A stretch of DNA of 64,000 nt from Sphingobacterium endophyticum (lineage in GTDB: Bacteria; Bacteroidota; Bacteroidia; Sphingobacteriales; Sphingobacteriaceae). Of the stretch, positions 9,426-18,780 are shown piece after piece. A program made the position numbers and the translations under genes. A model generated the notes under the pieces. It did no database searches. It was not told the origin of the DNA and worked only from the letters and a program-made list of their open reading frames with translations. The stretch spans positions 372,001 to 436,000 of the forward strand of contig NZ_ML771899.1 in NCBI RefSeq assembly GCF_009733535.1, given 5' to 3'. The first letter of the stretch is position 1; every line of letters begins with the position of its first letter.

Positions 9426-10685
9426 TTAAGTTGTTTCTACTTGAGGATCTAATGGATCGGATTCTTCTTCATGTACCGGTTTATATGATCTTTTTTGCCA
9501 GAAATGGAAGAATATGAATAAAATGATTAGAACTCCAGGGAAGATTGCCAATTTTGCCAATGTGATTTGACCAACTGCAAGGTCCAGATTTTCAACTACA
9601 GCTCCTGATTGTTGTACAGCAGCTTTTGATTGGTCGATCCAACGTCCGATGATAGGTTGGAATATCGATGTTGAAAACATACCAACTCCTCCAATTACAG
9701 ACATGCCTATTGCGCCACTAAGAGGGACCCTTTGAGCAGTTGTGGCAATCATAGTCGGCCAGAAGTAACATACACCAACTGCAAATAGTAATGCCGCAAG
9801 ATAAACCATTCCTCCTGTTGCAACGGAGAATAAATAAACGCCAATGGTTGCAAAAATTGCCCCGCCCAGTAAAACCCCTGTTTGCCCAAGTGCCTTAACG
9901 ACTGGACCGGCAAAAAAGCGACCAACGGCCATAACACCTGTTACCAGTGCTAAAACTAACATTGGACTTGCTCCGCTATTTGCCATGATAATTCCAACCC
10001 ATTGTTGTGGTCCGAATTCTGAAATAGCCGTTAATGCCATACAGCAGAATAAGAAGATAAAGGTTGGTGAAAACATCGCTTTCAAATTGTTTGATAGAGA
10101 AGCTTGGCTTTCTTGTTTTGGTTTTGGGAATGCTTTACCATAGAAAATAACGGCATACAGAATTGTAGGGATCATAATAATCCACATTTGAGTCTGCCAA
10201 GATGCTCCCATTTTTGTCATTGCTAAGGAGATCAAACTACCCAATACAATTCCGCCTGGGAACCACATGTGGAATCTGTTTAGCATTTTGTCCATTTTTT
10301 TGCCTGAATATAGATCGGCAATCAATGGATTACAAGCTGCTTCAGTACAACCATTTCCTAATCCTATAAATAAGGTTGAAATCAATAAGGTAGAATATCC
10401 GTTCGCAAAGATTGTTAACAAAATACCTAATGTATGCGAGATAAATGCGAAACGCATAATGTTGCTGGGGCCAATTTTATAATAAAAAATACCACCGAGA
10501 ATCATTGAAATTGGAAATCCAAGGAACCACATGGAATTGATAAATCCAAGTTGTTCTGCAGAAAGATTAAAATTCTCGCCAAGCTGCGGTAAGATTCCTG
10601 CGCGGATGGAGAATGTAAGGCCTGTAGTGATTAGTGCTAGACAGCTTCCTAAAAACAAGGCACTAGGGTTAACTTGTTTACTCAT
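9426..10685 (-). CDS. MFS transporter
   Basis: A 419-residue inner-membrane transporter with about 12 hydrophobic helices and the two-bundle MFS layout. Cytoplasmic tail residues 400-419 are charged. The sequence GFINSMWFLGFPISMILGG and the GNGCTEAACNPLIADLY segment are typical of Bacteroidota MFS sugar or nucleoside permeases, but no motif fixes the substrate. Third gene in an operon with an epimerase and a ThuA protein; the context suggests it imports a sugar or an oxidised sugar. Gap to the upstream epimerase gene is 60 bases. Confidence 0.85.
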   Translation of the reverse strand: MSKQVNPSALFLGSCLALITTGLTFSIRAGILPQLGENFNLSAEQLGFINSMWFLGFPISMILGGIFYYKIGPSNIMRFAFISHTLGILLTIFANGYSTLLISTLFIGLGNGCTEAACNPLIADLYSGKKMDKMLNRFHMWFPGGIVLGSLISLAMTKMGASWQTQMWIIMIPTILYAVIFYGKAFPKPKQESQASLSNNLKAMFSPTFIFLFCCMALTAISEFGPQQWVGIIMANSGASPMLVLALVTGVMAVGRFFAGPVVKALGQTGVLLGGAIFATIGVYLFSVATGGMVYLAALLFAVGVCYFWPTMIATTAQRVPLSGAIGMSVIGGVGMFSTSIFQPIIGRWIDQSKAAVQQSGAVVENLDLAVGQITLAKLAIFPGVLIILFIFFHFWQKRSYKPVHEEESDPLDPQVETT

Positions 10686-10745
10686 AATAGGGTTTATTTG
10701 TGGTTAAATTTTTCTTGTTGATTTTTCAACAAGATACAAGATAAC

Positions 10746-11600
10746 TTATTTTTTTTCAAATTTTTCTAAGTTAGTATTGATAAAATTATACCCATATTCG
10801 GCAATTTCCCATGGGTCCGAATATTCTCGCCATACATTAATGGAATTCGCAAAATCAGGATCTGCTCTGGAGAATGCCTCAATCGTGTACCATCCCTTAT
10901 AATTAATGTCATGCAATGATTGAAAGACTTCATCCCAGTGTACCAACCCTTTCCCCGGAGTTCCACGGTCATTTTCACTGATATGCACGTGCGCTAAATT
11001 TGGGGCTATCTTTTGAATGGATGTTGTAACATTCTTTTCTTCAATATTTGCATGGTGAGTATCGTACATTCCCTTTACGTTCGGATGATTAGTCAGCTCT
11101 ATTAAATAGGACAGGTGATCTATGCAGCTGGCTAAATAATTCTCAAATCGATTAACTGCTTCGGGAGTTAGTGTTATACCTGCTTTCTGTGCGTGATCTC
11201 CGGCAATTCTTAAGGCCTCAGCCGCCCACTGATATTCCTGTTCATTAGGTGCAGCTCTTGTAAAGAATCCATGTGTGGAATGGAAAGGTCCGCATAATAT
11301 TTCCGCCCCCAAATCCTGTGCGCGGTCAATTGCCCATTTAATCCTTTCTATTCCCTTCTCACGTGTTTTTTTATCTGGAGATATCGGGTTTTCATCCAGC
11401 CCTAATACGGTAACTGCATTTACTTCTAAGCCTAAATTCTTTGCATGTTCTGCTAATGCTTTGTACTCTTCTTGGTCAGGGGAGCCTATAAAAACCTCAA
11501 CACCGTCATAACCTATTTTCTTTAATCGGTCAAGAATGGGAAAAGCCTTTGAAGAAACTCCAGCAGTCCATGGTAAGATATTAAAGCCAATTTTGTTCAT
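10746..11600 (-). CDS. Sugar phosphate isomerase/epimerase, D-tagatose (psicose) 3-epimerase family
   Basis: A TIM-barrel (xylose isomerase-like) enzyme of 284 residues. I can see the full metal and substrate set of the ketose 3-epimerases: E147 (TPEAVNRFE), D180 (MYDTHHANIEE), H206 (HVHISEND) and E241 (YTIEAF), plus E153 and R212 (ENDRGTPGKG). The spacing is the same as the metal ligands I remember for Agrobacterium D-psicose 3-epimerase (152/185/211/246) shifted by five. The family epimerises C3 of free ketohexoses with Mn2+. It is second in the operon, 25 bases after the PVC-type protein. The exact substrate is inferred. Confidence 0.87.
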   Translation of the reverse strand: MNKIGFNILPWTAGVSSKAFPILDRLKKIGYDGVEVFIGSPDQEEYKALAEHAKNLGLEVNAVTVLGLDENPISPDKKTREKGIERIKWAIDRAQDLGAEILCGPFHSTHGFFTRAAPNEQEYQWAAEALRIAGDHAQKAGITLTPEAVNRFENYLASCIDHLSYLIELTNHPNVKGMYDTHHANIEEKNVTTSIQKIAPNLAHVHISENDRGTPGKGLVHWDEVFQSLHDINYKGWYTIEAFSRADPDFANSINVWREYSDPWEIAEYGYNFINTNLEKFEKK

Positions 11601-11625
11601 ATATATCTTCTTTTTCTAAAAATAA

Positions 11626-14600
11626 TTATTCTTTTTCAAGAGGGTGTACCTTCAATAACTCATCCGGTGAGTAGAAACCTTTTTTATCTTTAATTGAATC
11701 ACGTATTTCTTTAACTTTTGCCGCTGAAATCGGTGATGCCTCATTTCCAAATGAATTCCGCACGAACGTTAATACATCCGCAATCTCCTGATCATTTAAC
11801 ATCATGCCAAATGGAGTCATCGGTACTTGGCCCGGATACTTTTTACCATTGACCTCAATTGGTCCTAATAAACCATTTAAGGTTAATTTAATCAATCGAT
11901 CTTCATTTCCTGTTACCCATCTACTTGCTTGTAATGGCGGGAAGCCTGAGGTATTTAAGCCTTTGCCGTTTGGCTGATGACAGGTTACGCAGAAGCCTTC
12001 TTTCGCGTAAATAACAGAGCCTCGTTTAAACTGGTCTAATGCTGGGCCTGTAAGCTTCGTAGCAGTCTTACTTGTTTCCTTGTTTTCTTTGACAGATTTA
12101 TTGTTTAAATGCGCCAATGAGGTCAGATAAGCCGGTTTGTTCCATTTATCCAGAGTCGTTGTATCTATGGTATTCATTAAATCAAGTCCTTCATTTGGTT
12201 TCATCCATGATGCTGCAGCGATTAATTCTAATTTTACTCGTCCACTTTCATCTTTTGTGGCTTTGGCCATCAATTCTTTGTAATTCTTGATTTTGTCAGT
12301 ATTGTACCTTAAAGCATGAATTGCAGCAGCGCGTGCATGATAATCATTGGATTCAAGGAGTTTCTGTACAAGATCGGCATTAATTTTATTTGCGCCCCAT
12401 GTTACCCACATAGCTTCGGTCAAATTATGGAGATATTTAGGATCTTTCTCGTCTAAATTTTTAGCCCATTCAACGGTTTTTTTAACCACCTCATCAGCAT
12501 CTCGCATCCTTAATTCTGTGCGGGTTCTATAGCGTGTTCTACTTTCATGAAGTTTTAAGTTTTCTAATAATTCATCAATGGAAGCACCATCAATTTTTGC
12601 CGGCTTCACAAGTGGTCTAGATGGATAGGTAATTCTATAGATTCTACCATGAACGTGGTCACGAAGCGGATCACGCGCATTGTGCTGCATGTGTCCAATC
12701 AGCATGTTGTGCCAATCTACGATATATAAAGAGCCATCGGGTGCTATCTCAGCATCTACTGGACGGAAATTCTTATCATCCGACCAGAATAAATCCTGCC
12801 TATGTTTCGATTTATATCCAGTTCCATCATCTTCAAAAGTATGCTGTTTTCCTCCAAGGAATCCAATGGTATTATTTAATAGGTAATCCCCTTGAACAGA
12901 ATCAGGGAAGTGACTGGATGATATAAATTCTAATCCAGAAGTTGGGCGAACGCGATGTGCTTCATCTACTAAGGTAAATGATTTGTCATTCGCCTCCCCA
13001 TATCTAGGTTTTATACTACCAGGCAGCATCCAACGAACGTCTGGTCCAGATGTTTCCAAATATAAAGTCTGTCCCCAATCATCGGTTGCAATTCCCCAAG
13101 GATTAGGAATGGATACCTGTGCTACTCTTTCTAATCGCTTGTTTTGTGGAGAATATCTATAAAACCCGCCATTAACACCTCTTACAGGTCCGTAGGAGGT
13201 TTCAACATTTGTGTGCAGGAACACGCCTTCTGCCATAAACATTGCCCCCGAAGGATCCATAGTATAAGCACTATGTGCATGATGGGTGTCATGATCATCA
13301 AATCCACTAAGAATAATTTCCTTCTTATCAGCTTTGCCATCGTTGTCTGTATCTTTCAACAATACCAGGTTCTTTCCTTGAGATAATAAAACCCCTTCAG
13401 GAATAAATTCAAATCCAATGGGTAAATGCAAGTGGTCTGCAAAAATTGATTGTTTATCTGCCTTTCCATCGCCATTAGTGTCCTCTAGGATAATAATTTT
13501 ATCATTTGGTTTCCCATCACCAGCTTTCCAATGTGGATAGCTAGGCATGGTCGCAACCCAAAGTCTTCCTTTAGAATCAAAGGAAATCTGGACAGGATTT
13601 GCTAGATCTGGAAATTCTTTTTCTGAGGCAAAAAGATCAATCTTATAGCCTGGGGCAGTATGGAACTTTGCTAGGGCCTCCTCGCCATATAAGTACTTTG
13701 CATCTTTACCTTGTCCAAAATCATAATTCGTTTTTACTTCCGGTAGTGAAGAGGTGTTCTTATCCATTGCGGCAAGATCATAGGATTCTCCTTTTGCGGC
13801 TTTCCATATCGCGGTATCTCTAATCTCACCTAATTGACGTAGTTTTTTGATTTCAAATGGATAGTTTTCTGGACCGAATGGATTATACCTTCGGCCATAG
13901 GCATGTACTCCATTCGGAATTTTAAAGTCTTGATTCCAAACCCAATCCTTTTCTAAAACGGCTTCTTTAATTTCCTTTTTATGAGCAGATGGTTTTCCAT
14001 CTCCTTTTCCAAAAATATTGCTGACAAGGTAGTCTGCAAATTTTGCATACGTAGCTTCTGAAAGTTGTGATCCATCAATGGTTACAGGATCTTTTTCTTG
14101 GTCATACCATTTTTGAGTAATATTATATACATCTAAAAATGGAACGTTCTTTTCCTTAGCCACCTGCTGCATCGCATCGGCATATAATTTTATATTCTTG
14201 TTGGTTTCTTTGCCATCAGGAAGGTCGTAGATGTTTGACAGGTCTTCAAACGCAATTGGCGAAACTAGAACCAACTGGGTTCCTTTTCCCCCATTATAAT
14301 CTTGTGCATTGGTATGGTCGATAAATGCAGCTATTTCACCTTTAAAATCTTCTATTCCTTCTTGTCCACGAAAGGATTCATTGTATCCAAAAAATCCAAT
14401 AATCAGATCTGGCTTTAAAGTGTTTAACCATTCGTCCTCTGTTGGGAAATGGCCTTCGCTACCTGTATTGATATCAAATTCAGGATTGAATTTTTCTGCC
14501 CCCGGAAATGCCCAAGGAGAATTTCTCGATGGATGTGGCCGGAATCCCGGTGTATTCCCGGGACTACAGATATTTCTAATGTATAGATTACTGTCAGGAA

Positions 14601-14781
14601 ATCGAGTGTGCAATTCCGTGTCAAAATCCCCATATTCCATCATTCTTGATCCTAAATTATTTCCTACTAAAACAACTCGTGAATCTTTATGGATTTTGAT
14701 GGGTTCCATGCTTGGTTTATGGCTACAGCCAAGTAAAAACAGGATAAATGAAAATGCTATTAAATGCCTCAATGAGTTCAT
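11626..14781 (-). CDS. PVC-type heme-binding dehydrogenase lipoprotein (SGNH-like, beta-propeller, HEAT, cytochrome c)
   Basis: A 1,051-residue multidomain lipoprotein (lipobox LLGC at 16-19). In order: an SGNH-hydrolase-like domain (about 30-260), a membrane-bound dehydrogenase beta-propeller (about 370-730, with DTNGDGKAD, DTDNDGKAD and HDTHHAHS), a HEAT-like helical part (about 750-880), and a C-terminal cytochrome c with CVTCH at C931/C934/H935 and a likely axial Met in PMTPFG. The architecture is that of PVC-type CxxCH proteins, thought to oxidise sugars in the periplasm. In the SGNH part, the expected Ser is Asn (VGNNLGS) and the expected His is Gln (DGSQLSE), so it is probably not an esterase. 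First gene of its operon. Confidence 0.88.
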   Translation of the reverse strand: MNSLRHLIAFSFILFLLGCSHKPSMEPIKIHKDSRVVLVGNNLGSRMMEYGDFDTELHTRFPDSNLYIRNICSPGNTPGFRPHPSRNSPWAFPGAEKFNPEFDINTGSEGHFPTEDEWLNTLKPDLIIGFFGYNESFRGQEGIEDFKGEIAAFIDHTNAQDYNGGKGTQLVLVSPIAFEDLSNIYDLPDGKETNKNIKLYADAMQQVAKEKNVPFLDVYNITQKWYDQEKDPVTIDGSQLSEATYAKFADYLVSNIFGKGDGKPSAHKKEIKEAVLEKDWVWNQDFKIPNGVHAYGRRYNPFGPENYPFEIKKLRQLGEIRDTAIWKAAKGESYDLAAMDKNTSSLPEVKTNYDFGQGKDAKYLYGEEALAKFHTAPGYKIDLFASEKEFPDLANPVQISFDSKGRLWVATMPSYPHWKAGDGKPNDKIIILEDTNGDGKADKQSIFADHLHLPIGFEFIPEGVLLSQGKNLVLLKDTDNDGKADKKEIILSGFDDHDTHHAHSAYTMDPSGAMFMAEGVFLHTNVETSYGPVRGVNGGFYRYSPQNKRLERVAQVSIPNPWGIATDDWGQTLYLETSGPDVRWMLPGSIKPRYGEANDKSFTLVDEAHRVRPTSGLEFISSSHFPDSVQGDYLLNNTIGFLGGKQHTFEDDGTGYKSKHRQDLFWSDDKNFRPVDAEIAPDGSLYIVDWHNMLIGHMQHNARDPLRDHVHGRIYRITYPSRPLVKPAKIDGASIDELLENLKLHESRTRYRTRTELRMRDADEVVKKTVEWAKNLDEKDPKYLHNLTEAMWVTWGANKINADLVQKLLESNDYHARAAAIHALRYNTDKIKNYKELMAKATKDESGRVKLELIAAASWMKPNEGLDLMNTIDTTTLDKWNKPAYLTSLAHLNNKSVKENKETSKTATKLTGPALDQFKRGSVIYAKEGFCVTCHQPNGKGLNTSGFPPLQASRWVTGNEDRLIKLTLNGLLGPIEVNGKKYPGQVPMTPFGMMLNDQEIADVLTFVRNSFGNEASPISAAKVKEIRDSIKDKKGFYSPDELLKVHPLEKE

Positions 14782-14854
14782 AATTTAAATTTGTAGAGGT
14801 TGATTATAGATCTATATGAAACGAAATTCTTAGGTACATCGATTCAGGTTAACT

Positions 14855-14862
14855 CAAATATA
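14855..14862 (-). promoter_or_regulatory. -7 box (TATATTTG) of the sugar-oxidation operon
   Basis: Exact TAnnTTTG match on the minus strand, giving a 5' leader of roughly 65-70 bases for the PVC-type gene. No clear TTG at -33, consistent with a regulated promoter. Confidence 0.4.
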
Positions 14863-14962
14863 GGTTTATAATTTGTTTAGGGTGTCCTGTACTATCCTGT
14901 TTAATAAAAATATTACAATTGATATGGAATTACTTTGTAAAGAATTCCTTACACAGTTTGCT

Positions 14963-14974
14963 TAAAACGTTTTA
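14963..14974. promoter_or_regulatory. LacI/GalR-type operator-like palindrome
   Basis: TAAAACGTTTTA is a perfect 12-base palindrome with the central CG flanked by A-tract and T-tract that is typical of LacI/GalR operators. It sits in the divergent promoter region of two carbohydrate genes. No LacI-family gene is present in the window, so the binding protein is unknown. Confidence 0.45.
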
Positions 14975-15114
14975 GTTGTTATATTTAGTTCTATCTAAAG
15001 AGATAATAAACCTATAGTCAATCATTATATTTATAAAGGTATATGAATCGTTGAACAATATAATATTTGTGAAACAATGTCTATACTTAAAAGAATAAGT
15101 TTTGAACTTTTTGC

Positions 15115-17580
15115 ATGATAAAGAAAACCTATGTACTAATCCTATTTTTGGCGCTGTGTGTGCAGGTCTTAGTTGCGCAACATACTAAGAATGACCTTCG
15201 AGCACCTGCTTTTCCATTAATCACGATCGACCCCAATAGCAGTGGCTGGTCCTATACAAATAATCTTTATGATTCAAGTCCAGTACATTGGTCCGATAAG
15301 AAAACTCCATTCTTGGGAGTTGTAAAAATTGATGGAGAATTGTATAGGTTCATGGGTACCGAAGAATTGGAAATGATTTCCTTAGTCCCTAATGGAGAAG
15401 ATAGATCATGGAATGGCCAATATACAACGAATCAGCCCACTGATCATTGGGCGTCAATGAACTTTGATGATTCTAAATGGAGCTCTGGCAAAGGGGCTTT
15501 TGGAACCATTGAAAATGAATCCCTCAGCAAAACAAACTGGACAACCGATAAAATTTGGGTTAGAAGGGAAATTGAGTTAAAAGAAGATCTTTCAAATCAA
15601 TCTGTTTACTTGGAATATTCCCATGATGACGATACCAAAATTTATATCAATGGTATTGAAGTCGTAAATACAGGGGGAACAGGGAAAAACAAAAGAGTTG
15701 AGCTTTCAGATCAGGTTTTAAAGAGCTTAAAGAAAGGTAAAAACTTAATTGCTGCCTATTGTTTTAATGGTGGTGCAAATGGTTTTCTAGACTTTGGATT
15801 ATTGGTTGAACGAACAGATGATTCCTATTTCGGGAAAACTGCAACACAGCTTTCATTCGATGTTCAGCCTATGCAAACCATCTATGTTTTTCAATGTGGA
15901 GATGTTGAATTGAAAGTCACTTTTACGGCTCCTGTATTTTTGGATAATCTTGAGTTGTTGTCCAGGCCAATCAATTATTTAAGTTATGAACTTAAATCTT
16001 CGAAACCAAAAGATGTGGAATTGTATTTTGAAGCATCTCCAAACTGGGCACTCAATCTTCCAACTCAAGAATCTGTATCCTCAACCTTTGAGAATAATGG
16101 AATTACTTATCTAAAAACAGGTTCAGTTTCCCAAAAGGTTTTAGAACGTAAAGGAGATCATGTCAAAAATGATTGGGGCTACTTTTATTTGGCTTCAGAG
16201 AGCCAAGGGTCAAAGGCAAAAGTAGGTAACAGTGCCTCTTTACGATCCTCGTTCGTAAAAGGAATTCCAGAATCAAAGAGTCAGAATAATGGAATAGATC
16301 AATTGGCGCTAACAAAAAAGCTTCAGGTAAATGGTACTGCTAAAGGTAAGATTGCTATAGGCTATGACGATGTGTTTGCTATTCAATATTTTGGCACGAA
16401 TCTGAGACCCTACTGGAATAGAAAAGAAAATAGCAGTATTGAAAAACAATTTGAGCTCGCATTCAAAGAGTATGATCAATTGATGCAGGCAGTAGAAAAA
16501 TTTGACAACCAATTTATGTTGGACTATCAGAAATACGGAAAGGAATATGCAGAGTTATGTGCCTTAGCCTATCGCCAATCTATTGCTGCTCATAAATTAG
16601 TGGAGGCTCCAAATGGAGACCTACTATGGCTGTCTAAGGAGAATGATAGTAATGGCTCTATCGGTACAGTCGATATAACCTATCCTTCTGCTCCTTTATT
16701 CCTTACTTATAACCCTGAATTAGCGAAGGCCTTAGGAAACTTCATCTTCTACTATTCGGAATCCGGAAAATGGCCGAAACCATTCCCTTCTCATGATATT
16801 GGTACATATCCTGTGGGAAATGGTCAAACTTATGGTGATGATATGCCGGTGGAGGAAAGTGGTAACATGTTGGTTTTAACCTATGCCATAGCCAGAGCTG
16901 AAGGCAATGCAAAATATGCGGACAAGCATTGGAAAACACTAACTATCTGGGCGGATTATTTGGTAGAAAATGGGTTGGATCCTGAAAATCAACTCTGCAC
17001 CGATGATTTTGCAGGTCATTTTGCTCACAATGCCAATCTTTCTGCAAAAGCGATTATGGGCATTGCATCTTTTGGGCATCTAGCAAAGATGCTAGGGAAG
17101 AATGAGGTTGCCGATAAATATATTTCAAAAGCTAAAGAGATGGCTAAAGAATGGGAGAAAATGGCTAATGACGGGGATCACTATAGGCTTACTTTCGATA
17201 AACCCGGCACTTGGAGCCAGAAGTATAATCTGGTTTGGGATAAGGTATTCGATATGGGGATTTTTGATCCAAATGTTATTAACAGGGAAATTAAATACTA
17301 TTTAACTAAACAGAATCAATTCGGCCTACCTCTGGATAGCCGCGAAGCCTATACAAAAACAGACTGGATATTTTGGACAGCAACAATGGCGGATAGTCAT
17401 GATGCCTTCCAGAAATTCATTAAACCGGTTTACAGTTTTATGAATGAATCGACGACTCGGGTTCCGATGTCCGATTGGACTTGGACAGATCGGCCGGAAA
17501 GACGGGGCTTTAAAGCTAGAGCGGTAGTGGGTGGATATTTTATAAAGAAATTTGAAGATCAAATTAAAGGAAGGAATTAA
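15115..17580 (+). CDS. Glutaminase-family protein (DUF4964/DUF5127/DUF4965/DUF1793) with inserted beta-sandwich domain
   Basis: An exported protein of 821 residues (signal 1-21, ending VAQ) with the order known for the GtaA-like glutaminase family: DUF4964 (about 28-85, LRAPAFPLITIDP), DUF5127 (about 240-400), DUF4965 (about 460-640, GTVDITYPSAPLF) and DUF1793 (about 640-815, DWTWTDRPERRGFKARAVVGG). Family members are called glutaminases from fungal relatives, while the helical part is a (alpha/alpha)6 barrel like glycosidases, so the true substrate is open. Residues 97-232 are a separate galactose-binding-like beta sandwich (YLEYSHDDDTKIYINGIEV) inserted between the first two domains. A terminator follows. 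Confidence 0.85.
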   Translation: MIKKTYVLILFLALCVQVLVAQHTKNDLRAPAFPLITIDPNSSGWSYTNNLYDSSPVHWSDKKTPFLGVVKIDGELYRFMGTEELEMISLVPNGEDRSWNGQYTTNQPTDHWASMNFDDSKWSSGKGAFGTIENESLSKTNWTTDKIWVRREIELKEDLSNQSVYLEYSHDDDTKIYINGIEVVNTGGTGKNKRVELSDQVLKSLKKGKNLIAAYCFNGGANGFLDFGLLVERTDDSYFGKTATQLSFDVQPMQTIYVFQCGDVELKVTFTAPVFLDNLELLSRPINYLSYELKSSKPKDVELYFEASPNWALNLPTQESVSSTFENNGITYLKTGSVSQKVLERKGDHVKNDWGYFYLASESQGSKAKVGNSASLRSSFVKGIPESKSQNNGIDQLALTKKLQVNGTAKGKIAIGYDDVFAIQYFGTNLRPYWNRKENSSIEKQFELAFKEYDQLMQAVEKFDNQFMLDYQKYGKEYAELCALAYRQSIAAHKLVEAPNGDLLWLSKENDSNGSIGTVDITYPSAPLFLTYNPELAKALGNFIFYYSESGKWPKPFPSHDIGTYPVGNGQTYGDDMPVEESGNMLVLTYAIARAEGNAKYADKHWKTLTIWADYLVENGLDPENQLCTDDFAGHFAHNANLSAKAIMGIASFGHLAKMLGKNEVADKYISKAKEMAKEWEKMANDGDHYRLTFDKPGTWSQKYNLVWDKVFDMGIFDPNVINREIKYYLTKQNQFGLPLDSREAYTKTDWIFWTATMADSHDAFQKFIKPVYSFMNESTTRVPMSDWTWTDRPERRGFKARAVVGGYFIKKFEDQIKGRN

Positions 17581-17612
17581 GATTCAGGTTATATATTAGG
17601 TTAATTAGAGAG

Positions 17613-17646
17613 GGGGGATGCGCTTGCATTCCCCTTCATTTTTTAA
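17613..17646 (+). terminator. Rho-independent terminator after the glutaminase-family gene
   Basis: Arms GGGGGATGC (17613-17621) and GCATTCCCC (17626-17634) with one G-T pair and a 4-base loop, followed by a T-rich tract. Confidence 0.75.
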
Positions 17647-18770
17647 TCAACGATAAATAATTCCGATGCAATTTGGTCCGCTATTAATTTACCCGATGGA
17701 TTTAAGATTATCTTCCCATCCTCCGATATCCCGACAAAACGATCATGAATGTATTCTTCAATGTTACTTTTGATACTATTTAAATAATCATCTCCAAATT
17801 CCTTCTTTACATACTCCTGGTCAATTCCCCATTTTGTTCTCAATGAGGTCATCACATATTCATTGAAGCGATCATTCTTACTCAATTGCTCGGTTTCCAA
17901 TGGGAGTTCTTTTGCTAGGATCCCTTTGATATAAAGTGCGTTGTTGGCAATATTCCAAGAGCGTGAAGTTCCGTTGAATGAATGAGCTGAAGGGCCGATT
18001 CCTAAATAGGGTTTGCCCTTCCAATAGTTGCTGTTATGTCGGGCATAACTGTCTGGTTTAGCAAAATTGGAAATCTCATAATGTTCATAGCCTGAGGAAA
18101 GCAAAGTTTCTATTAACATCAGCATCTGTTCAGCACTTTGTTCCTCATTTAAAGCTGGCGTGCTTCCCTTATTGATCATATGTGCTAATGCGGTCTTCTT
18201 TTCAACCGTCATCGAATAGGATGAAATATGCGGCACCTCTAATTCTATAAGCTGCTTCATATTTGATTTCCATTTGAGATTAGTCAATAGCGGAAATCCG
18301 TAAATAAGGTCGCAGGTAATATTTTCAAATCCAGCATCCTGAACTCGCATAATAGAAGATTTGGCCTCCTCCGCATTATGTGCACGGTTCATCCATATTA
18401 AGTCCTCTTCAAAGAAGGACTGAATCCCTATACTAAACCTATTGATTTCCGTATTTCGAAGGTCTTGAACTTTCTTTTTATCTAAATCATCGGGATTTGC
18501 CTCAAGTGTAATTTCTGCACCAGAGCTGATTTCGAAATACTTGGCAACATGTCCAATAAGACGATCGATTTCTTTCGCTTGAAGGATTGATGGCGTTCCA
18601 CCCCCAAAATAAATGGAGTCAACTTTCTTGTCTTCAAGGTAAGAGGCACGAAGCACTATTTCCTGCAGCATTGCCTCCAATAGCTCATCCTTATATTTTA
18701 TAGAGGTGCTAAAATGGAAGTCACAATAGTGACAGGCTTGCTTGCAAAATGGAATGTGAAAATAGAACAT
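17643..18770 (-). CDS. hemW: Radical SAM heme chaperone HemW
   Basis: A 375-residue radical SAM protein that inserts heme into target proteins; often misnamed coproporphyrinogen III oxidase. The 4Fe-4S motif is C9xxxC13xxC16 (CKQACHYC), with GGGTPS and the SAM-binding EANPDD following; the fourth Cys of true HemN is replaced by Phe (CDFHF), which is the HemW signature. The C-terminal HemN_C domain is present (NRFNEYVMTSLRTKWGI). The gene is at the edge of an AT-rich accessory patch that lies immediately upstream of it, 10 bases away. Confidence 0.93.
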   Translation of the reverse strand: MFYFHIPFCKQACHYCDFHFSTSIKYKDELLEAMLQEIVLRASYLEDKKVDSIYFGGGTPSILQAKEIDRLIGHVAKYFEISSGAEITLEANPDDLDKKKVQDLRNTEINRFSIGIQSFFEEDLIWMNRAHNAEEAKSSIMRVQDAGFENITCDLIYGFPLLTNLKWKSNMKQLIELEVPHISSYSMTVEKKTALAHMINKGSTPALNEEQSAEQMLMLIETLLSSGYEHYEISNFAKPDSYARHNSNYWKGKPYLGIGPSAHSFNGTSRSWNIANNALYIKGILAKELPLETEQLSKNDRFNEYVMTSLRTKWGIDQEYVKKEFGDDYLNSIKSNIEEYIHDRFVGISEDGKIILNPSGKLIADQIASELFIVD

Positions 18771-18780
18771 GGGTGCCCGC

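Larger units (their letters stand above)
14782..15114. other. Divergent intergenic region with sugar-operon promoter and LacI-type palindrome
   Basis: 333 bases without a gene between the PVC-type operon (minus) and the glutaminase-family gene (plus). It holds a minus-strand -7 box TATATTTG (14855-14862) 73 bases before the operon start, a 12-base palindrome at 14963-14974, and a weaker AATATTTG (15062-15069) on the plus strand. I see no RNA gene or small ORF with support. Confidence 0.6.
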
